Of a stretch of 64,000 bases of DNA, positions 16,350-25,078 are shown one piece after another (positions within the stretch are counted from its first letter, which is position 1; the number at the start of each line of letters is the position of its first letter). The position numbers and the translations under genes are program-made. The stretch lies in the NCBI GenBank assembly GCA_947631115.1, contig CANRKB010000005.1:41240-105239 (forward strand). The letters run 5' to 3'. The notes beneath the pieces were generated by a model, which worked only from the letters and a program-made list of their open reading frames with translations, searched no databases and was not told the origin of the DNA. Origin of the DNA: an uncultured Clostridia bacterium (GTDB taxonomy: Bacteria; Bacillota; Clostridia; Oscillospirales; Ruminococcaceae).

Positions 16350-18590
16350 ATGAAAAAAACAAAACTTGCTGCTTCACTTCTGGCAGTGTCCATGCTTGCA
16401 ACAACAGTTCTTGCAGGCTGTACACCGACCGAAGAGGGTGGAAACAGCGGCAACAGCGGCAATTCAGGTGGAACTAACTCCGGATCAGAATCCGGATCAG
16501 GTCAGGAAAGCAGCGGCTCTTCTGAAGATAACATTCTTGCTGAAGATGCTGCATGGGCTCAGACTCTTACTTATGCTGCAGATACGACTGTTCGCATGGC
16601 ATGCGGATACGATAAGAACGGCACGGGTATGAGATTTACCGCAAAGGTTGCAGGCGATGGCGTTACTCTTGCAGACGGCAAGACTTATCACGCAGACGAG
16701 TTCAAGCCTACGTGGGTTGCAGTAATGGATAAGCTGAAGTTCAAGATCGAGGATAAGTTCCAGAACAACTCAGCTTCTGATGAGTGGAAAATATGGCAGC
16801 CGCAGCTCGACCAGATCGATATGGTATGCGGAAACGCTACAGATCTTACAGCTGCCGGTAACGATGGTATGCTCCTCGACATCAGTAAGTACCTTGACAG
16901 TATGCCTTACTTCAGCGCATACCTCGAGAGAAACCCGATCGTTCGTCTGTCTGTAACAGGATCTGTTACAGGTCAGAACCCCGGCTCGATCTACTTCTCA
17001 CCGTACTTCGACGGTGTTAACGATATTGAGCGTATGCCTCTTATGAGAACCGACTGGGTTGAAAAACTTCTCGACGGTCCTGCTGACGCTTCCGACATCA
17101 CCACAAGTGACGATCTCCAGGCATTTGTTTACACGCCTTACATGCCTACAACAGGCACTGTATCCGTAGATGTTGTTAAACTTGACGGTTCCGACAAGGA
17201 GACCATTACAAAGGACTACAGCAAGTACGGAAACATCGTTGCTAAGATGAACGAAGCCGGCACAATGAACGGTAAGGACGCTGTTAAGATGCTCCGTGAG
17301 TACATCGACGCTACTTACAACGGATACTACGGCGAGACGCGTTCTAACCTCTTCGTTGGTCAGAACGCTGCTTGGGACGCTGACGAACTCGTTGCTCTTC
17401 TCCGCTGCGTAGTTTCTAACTCCGCTACACTCAATGCTAACGGTGAAAAGGTTCAGGGTATATTCTCTCGTGAGGACTCCAACAACCAGCGTCGTGTAGA
17501 TATGTTCCGTTTTGCAGGAACACTGTTCGGCGTTCGTGGTCTCGAGTCCAGACAGGATTACCTCTATGTCGGCAACGACAACAAGCTCCACGACGCTCGT
17601 ATGGAAGCTGACACCTATACAGCTCTTAAGAGAATGAACGATATGGCTAAGGAAGGTCTTATCTCGTCTTCGTTCATCGAGAGCAAGGCTGAAAAGTCTG
17701 AGACAATGCTTAAGAACGACATCGGCTTCATGAGCTATGACTACAGCCAGACGCAGACTGTTTACAACGCTACTCAGCTTGACGAGGGCGAAGAGTACAG
17801 CCCCGCAATGGTTCCCGTAGCTAGATGGAACGACGGTACAGGCGAGAAGATCATGAGATTCACCGAGTCTTGGCGTTCAGTTAAGACCGATGGTTGGGCG
17901 ATCTCTCTTGCAGGTCTCGGCTATACAAAGGATAATGTTCCTAAGACAGCTGCTGAGCTTAACGATAAGGCTAAGGCACTCCTTACACTCATCGACTATG
18001 CATACAGCCACGAGGGTCAGGTTCTTATGTCTTATGGTCCTGAGGCATTCTACAGCACCGAAACATTTAACTTCAACGGACAGGAATGGCCGAAGATTTC
18101 TGAAGCAAGCTACAATAGCCTCCAGGAACTCGAAGGTGGTAACTACACTAACTACGCTCGTAGATATGTAGGTTCTACACTTAGCTTCGTAAAGAGCCAG
18201 GCATTCGAATATCAGTGCACAAACGAAGTTGGTAAGAGAGGCGCAGGCTACATCTCCAACGCTATCGCTCTTGGTACTATTTCTCACCCTGAGCTCGCAC
18301 TTACTGACAACGCATGGTACACATCTGTTCCTACTGTTCTTCCTTTGACATCTGCTGAGAACACGGATATTCAGAGCTATCCTGACCTGAACACCAAGTT
18401 CAGCACATCCAAGGATAAGCAGAATGACCTCTGCGATCTCATCTGCAAAGGCTTCAACGGCAACTACACCGACGCTGCTGCAGGCGCTGCTTATGTAGCA
18501 GGCATCGGCGGAACTCAGGTTCTCGAGAAGAGAAACGCTGCTTGGGAGAGACTTGTAACTTACTACAACAGCAACATCAAGAACGGCTAA
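16350..18590 (+). CDS. Extracellular substrate-binding lipoprotein of carbohydrate ABC transporter (LplA/YtcQ type)
   Basis: 746 residues, large for a solute-binding protein and typical of LplA/YtcQ-type proteins that bind long oligosaccharides. Signal peptide 1-23 with lipobox LAGC and lipidated Cys24, then a Gly/Ser/Asn-rich linker (about 30-62) and a two-lobed binding domain. Ribosome site AAAGGAGG seven bases before ATG. Codon use is markedly biased (AAG, CTC, GCT) relative to the small membrane genes nearby, implying very high expression. Two strong hairpins follow the gene, as often seen where the binding-protein message is selectively stabilised. Ligand inferred from context: pectic oligosaccharide. 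Confidence 0.92.
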   Translation: MKKTKLAASLLAVSMLATTVLAGCTPTEEGGNSGNSGNSGGTNSGSESGSGQESSGSSEDNILAEDAAWAQTLTYAADTTVRMACGYDKNGTGMRFTAKVAGDGVTLADGKTYHADEFKPTWVAVMDKLKFKIEDKFQNNSASDEWKIWQPQLDQIDMVCGNATDLTAAGNDGMLLDISKYLDSMPYFSAYLERNPIVRLSVTGSVTGQNPGSIYFSPYFDGVNDIERMPLMRTDWVEKLLDGPADASDITTSDDLQAFVYTPYMPTTGTVSVDVVKLDGSDKETITKDYSKYGNIVAKMNEAGTMNGKDAVKMLREYIDATYNGYYGETRSNLFVGQNAAWDADELVALLRCVVSNSATLNANGEKVQGIFSREDSNNQRRVDMFRFAGTLFGVRGLESRQDYLYVGNDNKLHDARMEADTYTALKRMNDMAKEGLISSSFIESKAEKSETMLKNDIGFMSYDYSQTQTVYNATQLDEGEEYSPAMVPVARWNDGTGEKIMRFTESWRSVKTDGWAISLAGLGYTKDNVPKTAAELNDKAKALLTLIDYAYSHEGQVLMSYGPEAFYSTETFNFNGQEWPKISEASYNSLQELEGGNYTNYARRYVGSTLSFVKSQAFEYQCTNEVGKRGAGYISNAIALGTISHPELALTDNAWYTSVPTVLPLTSAENTDIQSYPDLNTKFSTSKDKQNDLCDLICKGFNGNYTDAAAGAAYVAGIGGTQVLEKRNAAWERLVTYYNSNIKNG

Positions 18591-18622
18591 TTCTCGAAAT
18601 CAGGCAAAACTAACAAAGCACG

Positions 18623-18707
18623 GTTCTATGCGCTCGCAAGGGCGCATAGGAACGTAAAATCCACGTTATGTTAAGGGAGAGGAGAAATTCTCCTCTTCCC
18701 AACATAA
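18623..18707 (+). promoter_or_regulatory. Two intercistronic hairpins after the binding-protein gene
   Basis: Hairpin 1 pairs GTTCTATGCGC (18623-18633) with GCGCATAGGAAC (18642-18653). Hairpin 2 pairs TTATGTT (18666-18672) with AACATAA (18701-18707) enclosing GGGAGAGGA/TCCTCTTCCC. Neither has a T tract, so they look like mRNA-stabilising or attenuating elements, not full terminators. Confidence 0.6.
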
Positions 18708-18721
18708 AAGGAAGGTCTTCT

Positions 18722-19348
18722 ATGTATAAAAAACAAATGATTTTTCAGCGGATCGTATGCTATTTTGTACTTATAGCTTCCGCACTCGTGTTCATTTATT
18801 CTTTGGGCTATATGACGGATATTTACAATAGCCTTGGTACAGCTATAGACCTTGACCTCTGCACGTATAATGAGGCGGGAGAGATAATTGATTACTCCAC
18901 CGGCGAGCAGGTTAAAGGCGCAATGATTTATTATGATATGCAGGAATTCAATTCGCAGCTGACGTTGCTCGGAATTGGGCTTATTCTTGTATCGTTGGTT
19001 TTGTTTATCTTGTGTACACATTCACGCAGGAAATATTATGTCGGCAATTTTGTTTCGGTCGGCTTGTCTGTCGCGGCATGCGGCGCGGCGGCTGTTTGGG
19101 CGCTGCCGATAATTGAAAAATTCAAACAGCAGTTTTTGACTACAGTTGATTTTGAAGCGTTGAAGGAATATGCTGAAAAGAACAATAAGCTTTATACCGA
19201 ATCAACTTTCTGGTTTGACGCAGGCTACATAGTTTTGGGAATACTTGCGGTTGCAAACGTTCTGCTGGTTGTAAACCTTGTTTTGAAACTAATCTTAATG
19301 AAAGAAGAACAGCAGGCCATAGGTAGCAGAAAGGGTGTTAGAGGATGA
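18722..19348 (+). CDS. Four-helix membrane protein of unknown function, transporter-associated (1)
   Basis: 208 residues. Helices at about 10-30, 80-102, 110-132 and 167-190, with an extracytoplasmic segment (~31-78) between the first two. An upstream in-frame ATG (18668) lies in the hairpin region; AAAAGGAAGG selects ATG 18722. Its stop overlaps the next start (ATGA). No family recognised. Placement between the binding-protein and ATPase genes suggests an accessory or regulatory role in the transporter. Confidence 0.65.
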   Translation: MYKKQMIFQRIVCYFVLIASALVFIYSLGYMTDIYNSLGTAIDLDLCTYNEAGEIIDYSTGEQVKGAMIYYDMQEFNSQLTLLGIGLILVSLVLFILCTHSRRKYYVGNFVSVGLSVAACGAAAVWALPIIEKFKQQFLTTVDFEALKEYAEKNNKLYTESTFWFDAGYIVLGILAVANVLLVVNLVLKLILMKEEQQAIGSRKGVRG

Positions 19349-19923
19349 GTATGATTAATGGATCCGCAAAAAGAGACCTTATGCGGTACAAGAAAAATTC
19401 GCTCGCGGCAATCCTGACATATCTTGCTATCGTGTTTGACTGTCTTTTCTTTATAAGTGTATATAGTTCCGATTTCGGTTCAGCTACAAACGCTGATAAA
19501 ACTGCGATTTTTTATCAGTGGCTGATAGGAATTTCGGTAGTATTTAATTTGTTGTTTTTGCTTGCAGGATTTCTTTCGTCCGAAGGCGTAAAGAACTATA
19601 AAGTTGGATTTTCGTTCTTGCTTATGCTGATGGGCGCAGGACAGATAATCCGTATATTCATTATTCCTGTTATGGCAAGATTCGGCGGGATCGACAAGAT
19701 GTTTGAAAACGGCATTTTCACCGAGATCCCCGAGAGCTTTGCAAATGCTGTTCTTGAAGAAACAGGAAGGTCTATCCCTCTTATTGATCAGGGCAAGTTC
19801 ATCTACATGACTTGTTGTCTGCTTGCATCTGCGGCGCTTTGCATAATAGCGGGCGTTATAGGATTTATTAAGAGCACGACCCTGAAAAGCTATATGAATG
19901 AACTTAGTAAAAAGGGGAAGTAA
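19345..19923 (+). CDS. Four-helix membrane protein of unknown function, transporter-associated (2)
   Basis: 192 residues, helices about 20-40, 55-76, 84-108 and 143-166. Translationally coupled to the preceding gene (ATGA) with AGAGG just upstream. Three bp separate it from the ABC ATPase gene. No conserved catalytic residues seen; general topology resembles the preceding gene product (short basic N-terminus, helix 1, loop, helices 2-4), so the two may be distant paralogues. Confidence 0.65.
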   Translation: MSMINGSAKRDLMRYKKNSLAAILTYLAIVFDCLFFISVYSSDFGSATNADKTAIFYQWLIGISVVFNLLFLLAGFLSSEGVKNYKVGFSFLLMLMGAGQIIRIFIIPVMARFGGIDKMFENGIFTEIPESFANAVLEETGRSIPLIDQGKFIYMTCCLLASAALCIIAGVIGFIKSTTLKSYMNELSKKGK

Positions 19924-19926
19924 GAC

Positions 19927-20988
19927 ATGAGTGACGTAATTTTACAGCATATTGATAAGATCTACGACAATAAGGTCCAGGCGGTTTTCGACTTCAACCT
20001 TTCAGTCAGAAACGGCGAGTTCATCGTTCTTGTCGGACCGTCGGGCTGCGGAAAATCAACAACGCTTCGTATGGTTGCGGGACTTGAGGACATTTCCGCA
20101 GGTAACCTTATTATAGATGGACGCGACGTAACGCAAAAGCCTCCTAAGGATCGCGATATAGCGATGGTATTCCAGGACTATGCGCTGTATAATCACATGA
20201 CGATCTATGAGAACATGGCATTCTCGCTTGTTCTCCGCAAGGAAAACAAATACGAGATACACCAAAAAGTTCTTGCGGCAGCGGAGATACTTGACCTTAC
20301 GGATCAGCTGAACAAGAAACCGAACCAGCTTTCGGGCGGTCAGCGCCAGAGAGTTGCGATGGGACGAGCGATAGTACGTACCCCGAAAGTATTCCTCTTC
20401 GACGAGCCGCTTTCAAATCTCGACGCGAAGCTCCGCGGTTCAACACGCCGTGAGATACTGCTTTTGCATAAACGTCTTAAAGCTACGATGCTTTACGTTA
20501 CGCACGACCAGACGGAAGCGCTTACTCTTGCAGACAGAATAGTTTGTATGTCGATGGGTCATGTTCAGCAGATAGGAACGCCGCTTGAGCTTTATTACAC
20601 TCCTGCGAACTTGTTTGTTGCGAGCTTCATAGGACTTCCGCCGATCAATCTGTTTGATGTTGACATCAGAAACGGTGAAGCTATTTGTGATGATTTCTGC
20701 GTAACTCTTACGGCAGAAGAAAAAGCAATGCTTGCTCGCTATGAAGGCAGAAAAGTTGTTCTTGGAGTTCGTCCCGAAAACGTCGTACAGGGCGGAAATA
20801 TCAACGTAAACGTATTCTCAAATGAGAACCTTGGTATGACGACGCTTGTTCACGGAAATATCGGTCATCAGAAGATCACTTGTAAATTCCGCGAATGGAG
20901 TAACTTCAAGGCAGGCGACACGGTTGGAGTTTCCTTTACGAGAAAGATTTTCTTCGATAAGGATACAACCGACGCGATTACTTTGTAA
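19927..20988 (+). CDS. MsmX/UgpC-type carbohydrate ABC transporter ATPase (1)
   Basis: 353-residue cytoplasmic ATPase that powers CUT1 sugar permeases. Walker A GPSGCGKST (37-45), Q-loop FQDYALYNH (82-90), signature LSGGQ (135-139), Walker B FLFDE (156-160), D-loop SNLD, switch His in THDQTEA, then a C-terminal TOBE/OB regulatory domain. Full length. Sits within the transporter gene set and probably energises the permeases at 14276 and 15365. A second ATPase of the same type is at 32275. Confidence 0.94.
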   Translation: MSDVILQHIDKIYDNKVQAVFDFNLSVRNGEFIVLVGPSGCGKSTTLRMVAGLEDISAGNLIIDGRDVTQKPPKDRDIAMVFQDYALYNHMTIYENMAFSLVLRKENKYEIHQKVLAAAEILDLTDQLNKKPNQLSGGQRQRVAMGRAIVRTPKVFLFDEPLSNLDAKLRGSTRREILLLHKRLKATMLYVTHDQTEALTLADRIVCMSMGHVQQIGTPLELYYTPANLFVASFIGLPPINLFDVDIRNGEAICDDFCVTLTAEEKAMLARYEGRKVVLGVRPENVVQGGNINVNVFSNENLGMTTLVHGNIGHQKITCKFREWSNFKAGDTVGVSFTRKIFFDKDTTDAITL

Positions 20989-21005
20989 GAAGGAGTAGAT
21001 TGCAG

Positions 21006-21596
21006 ATGAGTCAGGATAAAGCCGTAAAAACGAGGCGCGGATTTAAGGAAGTTATTCGTAAGTTCGTAGTTTCATTAAAGAGATCGCCTCAGAATATTTC
21101 GCTTGTTGCTCTTGCGATCGCATTTGTTGTTTATTCGTTTAACTTAACGGCTATTTCAAATACAACTGCGGTTGTGGGCGCTGCAAACATGGGACAGTGT
21201 GAGTTTGCCGCAATGCTTTTCTCGATACTTGCATTCGTGGTATTCTTAAGATCTTTCCCTAAGCGTAAAAAAGCAAATAAATTGATGTTGGGACTTCTGT
21301 TTCTTTTCTTGATAATACTTATCGCGGTTGATATAGTGTATATCATGAGAATAAACGAAGCTTTAGCAAGCGGAAGCATTGTGATTGTTCCCCCGTCTGA
21401 CGGGAATCCCGGCGAAAAGGTGTTTGTAGGCGTTGCAAAGAATATTGTAACGGTACACATCATATTCGTTATAATCTGCACGGTTCTTGTTGCAACATTG
21501 CCGATCTACGGCAAGCTGATAAAGAAGATCAATACTTCTATTGATGTTGAAGGCAACGAGGGCATGGGCGAAATTGATATTTCAGGCGAAGATTGA
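21006..21596 (+). CDS. Four-helix membrane protein of unknown function, transporter-associated (3)
   Basis: 196 residues: basic N-terminus (~30 residues), helices about 35-53, 66-83, 94-114 and 147-168, acidic C-terminal tail. AGGAG at 20991-20995 gives a ten-base spacing to ATG 21006; a TTG at 21000 is too close. No family recognised. Confidence 0.62.
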   Translation: MSQDKAVKTRRGFKEVIRKFVVSLKRSPQNISLVALAIAFVVYSFNLTAISNTTAVVGAANMGQCEFAAMLFSILAFVVFLRSFPKRKKANKLMLGLLFLFLIILIAVDIVYIMRINEALASGSIVIVPPSDGNPGEKVFVGVAKNIVTVHIIFVIICTVLVATLPIYGKLIKKINTSIDVEGNEGMGEIDISGED

Positions 21597-21614
21597 TTGA
21601 ATTTAATAATTGAT

Positions 21615-21649
21615 GAGAGCAGCATCAGCCATAGGCTGTTGTTGCTTTC
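21615..21649 (+). promoter_or_regulatory. Intercistronic hairpin
   Basis: Sixteen-base stem (21615-21630 with 21634-21649), three-base loop ATA, one mismatch and G-U pairs. No T tract follows, so an RNA processing or stability element is more likely than a terminator. Confidence 0.55.
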
Positions 21650-21698
21650 ATTGCAAAAAGGGACTATTTGTTGTTAGGTTGTAAGGAATAGATATTTA

Positions 21699-22328
21699 AT
21701 GAAAAAAAATAAAAAGAACAAAACAGTAGACAAAAATGCAGCTGATTATTACAAACTAAAAACAGGAGCTGTAGATAAGCTTGTCGACACGAGCAACGCT
21801 CCGGTTGTCCCTGATAAAGAAATTAAAAAGTATAAATCAGGCAATAAGTTCAAAATACCCCAATGGCTTAAAGTTGTATTTATAAAGTTCTGGTTTGGCG
21901 GCGCGGCTTGTTTCTTCTTTATCTGGGGCCTGGGGATGTACCTCGACGATCTTAGCAGCATCATTGTAAATTCCTTGGGACTCGGAATGGTTACAGATAT
22001 TTTTGTAAATCATATTCTGCATTTCCTTGAACCCGAGAAAGGCGACTTTGATAAATGGATGTTGTTTCCGTTCAGAAAATGGTGGACGATTTTCCTGAAT
22101 GTACTATACGGGGCATTGTTATTTTTCTGCATTATGAACACCTACGACTTTATAAACAGGATCATAATAATGAACTCGGATATTGACCCCGAGTCGGTAC
22201 CTCTGGGCGTTGAGCCGCTTTTGTTCGGGCTGTTCTATATGGGATTTGATATGCTGTTTGTACTCATAAAGAACACATTCGTTAAGATCTTCCGCGACGC
22301 AAACAAAAAGGCGTCGGGTCTAAAATAA
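21699..22328 (+). CDS. Membrane protein of unknown function, transporter-associated (4)
   Basis: 209 residues. Long Lys-rich cytoplasmic N-terminus (about 1-55), then helices near 60-80, 86-105, 127-148 and 170-192. AAGGA lies upstream of ATG 21699. Fourth small membrane protein of unknown role in the transporter segment; 19 bp before the GH28 gene. Confidence 0.65.
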   Translation: MKKNKKNKTVDKNAADYYKLKTGAVDKLVDTSNAPVVPDKEIKKYKSGNKFKIPQWLKVVFIKFWFGGAACFFFIWGLGMYLDDLSSIIVNSLGLGMVTDIFVNHILHFLEPEKGDFDKWMLFPFRKWWTIFLNVLYGALLFFCIMNTYDFINRIIIMNSDIDPESVPLGVEPLLFGLFYMGFDMLFVLIKNTFVKIFRDANKKASGLK

Positions 22329-22347
22329 GTTATATCGGGAGCTTTCG

Positions 22348-23889
22348 ATGATCAACACATTATATATTGGATCGGTTTCGGCGTGTTTCGAGTTTGAAAA
22401 TAAGTCGCCGTATTATTCACCGAACGAGTACACCGTTTCGCTTAACGGTGAAAAACAGTTTTCTGCAAATACAAACGTGTTTTCGCTTTTCTCGCTGAAA
22501 CCCGACACGGAATATTCCGTAGAAGTAAGCGGTGAAGAGTCTGTCACATTCAGGACAAAGACTGAGACTTGCGCGGTGTCCGTAAAAGATTTCGGGGCGG
22601 TCGGCGACGGAGTTCACGATGACACGATGAACATTCAGACGGCAATTAACTGCCTGCCCGTTGGAGGAAGACTTTATTTCCCCGACGGCGTCTACAGCTC
22701 TGCTCCGCTTTGTCTTAAGAGCCATATAACGCTCGACCTTGCCGAAGGAGCGACTATCCTCGGAACGACCGACGAGAGCAAGTACCCGATAATTCCCGGT
22801 GCAGTAAACGATATAGTAACGGGCGAAGAAGTTCCTCTCGGAGCCGTTGAGGGTAACGCTGTTCCGATGAATGAAAGCCTCATTTTCGCTGAGTATGCCG
22901 ATGATATTACAATAACGGGAAAAGGTACTATAGACGGCAACGCTCAGAACGGTCAGTGGTGGGTAAACCTCAAAGACCGCGTTATAGGCAGACCTAATCT
23001 CTTGTTTATGAACCGCTGCAGCAACATAGTTGTTCACGGTATAACAGGGCAGAATGCGGCGATGTGGCAGTTACATCCGTTTTTCTGCAAAGACGTGAGA
23101 TTCCTTGATGTGGCGATAAATGCGCCGAAAGACAGCCCGAATACAGACGCCTGCGATCCCGAAGCATGCGATAATGTGGATATAATCGGCTGCCGTTTCA
23201 GCGTTGGCGACGACTGCATTGCCATTAAATCGGGAAAAATTGAACTTGCTAAAAAGTACGAAACCCCCGCAGATCATCATATGATCCGCAACTGCATAAT
23301 GCAGTTCGGTCACGGCGCGGTTACGCTCGGAAGCGAAATGGCAGGCGGTATAAAGAACCTTACGGTAAACCGCTGTATTTTCAATCACACCGACCGCGGA
23401 CTTCGCATAAAGACCCGCCGCGGACGCGGAAGACTCGCGATAATAGACGGGGTTTTGTTTGAGAATATAAAGATGGACGGAGTGCTTACTCCTATAGTAA
23501 TAAATATGTGGTATAACTGTTGCGATCCCGATAAATATTCGGAGTACAACACTACCCGCGAAAAGCTCCCTGTTGACGAGAGGACGCCGTATATGGGCAA
23601 GTTTACGTTTAGGGATATGGAATGTACGAATTGTCATGTTGCCGCGTGCTATTGCGACGGGCTTCCCGAAATGCCGATTGAGGAAATAACCGTAGAGGAC
23701 ATAAAGTTCACATACGACGCAGACGCAAAACCCGGCTATCCGTCAATGAGAAACAACAACGTTCTTCGCTGTAAGGCGGGAATGTATTTTGAAAACGTAA
23801 ACAAGCTGACAGTCCGTAATGTCGATATTGTTGGAAACGACGGCGAACCTCTTACGGCAATTAACGTAGGTACGCTTGTGAAGGAGTAA
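22348..23889 (+). CDS. GH28 polygalacturonase/exo-galacturonosidase (cytoplasmic)
   Basis: 513 residues. Hydrolyses alpha-1,4-galacturonosyl bonds. N-terminal ~75 residues form a beta-sandwich (FnIII-like); the right-handed beta-helix begins at VKDFGAVGDG. All GH28 active-site signatures are present: NTD with D267, GDD with D288/D289, GHG-type H322 (FGHGAVTLGSEM) and RIK (R353-K355). No signal peptide, so it should act in the cytoplasm on imported oligogalacturonides. The FnIII-GH28 arrangement is typical of exo-acting enzymes. One base separates it from the GH105 gene. Confidence 0.93.
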   Translation: MINTLYIGSVSACFEFENKSPYYSPNEYTVSLNGEKQFSANTNVFSLFSLKPDTEYSVEVSGEESVTFRTKTETCAVSVKDFGAVGDGVHDDTMNIQTAINCLPVGGRLYFPDGVYSSAPLCLKSHITLDLAEGATILGTTDESKYPIIPGAVNDIVTGEEVPLGAVEGNAVPMNESLIFAEYADDITITGKGTIDGNAQNGQWWVNLKDRVIGRPNLLFMNRCSNIVVHGITGQNAAMWQLHPFFCKDVRFLDVAINAPKDSPNTDACDPEACDNVDIIGCRFSVGDDCIAIKSGKIELAKKYETPADHHMIRNCIMQFGHGAVTLGSEMAGGIKNLTVNRCIFNHTDRGLRIKTRRGRGRLAIIDGVLFENIKMDGVLTPIVINMWYNCCDPDKYSEYNTTREKLPVDERTPYMGKFTFRDMECTNCHVAACYCDGLPEMPIEEITVEDIKFTYDADAKPGYPSMRNNNVLRCKAGMYFENVNKLTVRNVDIVGNDGEPLTAINVGTLVKE

Positions 23890-23890
23890 T

Positions 23891-25021
23891 ATGTACGACA
23901 AAATTGACAAGTATATAGATAAGCTTCTCGAAGGCTCAAAGCCCGACGCTCCGCTTTGGAATATCGAGGCTATCCACCAGGGGAAAGTTCCCGCATGGAA
24001 TTATATCGACGGCTGTATGATAATCGCGCTGCTTGAGCTGAGCGAGATCAAAAACGAGCCGAAGTATGCCGATTTTGCCGAGGAGTTTATAGACTACTAC
24101 GTATTCGACGACGGTTCGATACGCGGATATGATAAGGAAAAGTTCAACCTCGACGATATAAACGAGGGAAGAGTTCTGTTCGACCTCTACAAGAAAACGG
24201 GCAAGGAAAAGTATAAAAAAGCAATTATGCTTCAGCATAGTCAGCTTGAAGAACATCCGAGGACCGTTACGAACAATTTCTGGCACAAGAAGATATATCC
24301 CAACCAGATCTGGCTTGACGGGCTTTATATGGCGCAGGTGTTCAGCCTGAGATTTCAGAAAGAGTTCGGAAACAAGGATTATTCGGACATCGTAAACCAG
24401 TTTAAGAACGTAAGAAAGCTTATGTTCGACGAGGATAAAAAGCTTTATTATCACGGCTGCGACTGCTCGAAAAAGGCTTTCTGGGCTGATCCCGAAACGG
24501 GAAGATCAAAGAACTTTTGGCTCAGGGCGATAGGTTGGTTCTGCATTTCGCTTATCGACAATATAGGTTATATAGATAACGAGTCGGATAAAGCCGTGCT
24601 TTCCGCGATATTCAAGGAAGCAATAGAGGGCATTTCTCAATACGCCGATGAAGAAACGGGTATGTACTACCAAGTTGTGGATCAAGGCGGCAGAGAGGGC
24701 AATTACCTTGAAACCAGCGGAAGCAGCATGATAGCATACGCAATGATGAAAGGCGCAAGGCTCAAAGTTCTTGATGAGAAGTATGCAAAGCTCGGAATGA
24801 AGACGTTTGAGGGCATTTGCAAAAAGTATCTCACGATAAAAGAGGACGGCGACCTGAATTTAGGCGGCATTTGCCTTGTGGCTGGACTTGGTCCCGAGGA
24901 CAACCCGCGCCGCGACGGAACATACGAGTATTATATTTCCGAGCCTGTCGTTGAAAACGACGCAAAGGGAGTTGCTCCTTTCGTATTGTGCTATACCGAA
25001 GTTTTGAGAACGGCTGAGTGA
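23891..25021 (+). CDS. GH105 unsaturated galacturonyl/rhamnogalacturonyl hydrolase (YteR/YesR type)
   Basis: 376 residues, (alpha/alpha)6 barrel. Releases the 4,5-unsaturated uronic acid from the non-reducing end of pectin lyase products. The IWLDGLYMAQ segment carries the Asp corresponding to the general acid/base of YteR; further aromatic-rich barrel motifs (FWLRAIGWF, YLETSGSSMIAYAMMKG) are typical of the family. No signal peptide. The ribosome site is within the end of the GH28 gene, whose stop is one base before ATG 23891. Product is spontaneously opened and fed to KduI. Confidence 0.92.
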   Translation: MYDKIDKYIDKLLEGSKPDAPLWNIEAIHQGKVPAWNYIDGCMIIALLELSEIKNEPKYADFAEEFIDYYVFDDGSIRGYDKEKFNLDDINEGRVLFDLYKKTGKEKYKKAIMLQHSQLEEHPRTVTNNFWHKKIYPNQIWLDGLYMAQVFSLRFQKEFGNKDYSDIVNQFKNVRKLMFDEDKKLYYHGCDCSKKAFWADPETGRSKNFWLRAIGWFCISLIDNIGYIDNESDKAVLSAIFKEAIEGISQYADEETGMYYQVVDQGGREGNYLETSGSSMIAYAMMKGARLKVLDEKYAKLGMKTFEGICKKYLTIKEDGDLNLGGICLVAGLGPEDNPRRDGTYEYYISEPVVENDAKGVAPFVLCYTEVLRTAE

Positions 25022-25078
25022 GCCGCGCTTATTGGCGAAAATTTCAACATGGTCTACAGCGTAAAGTGAGATAATATA

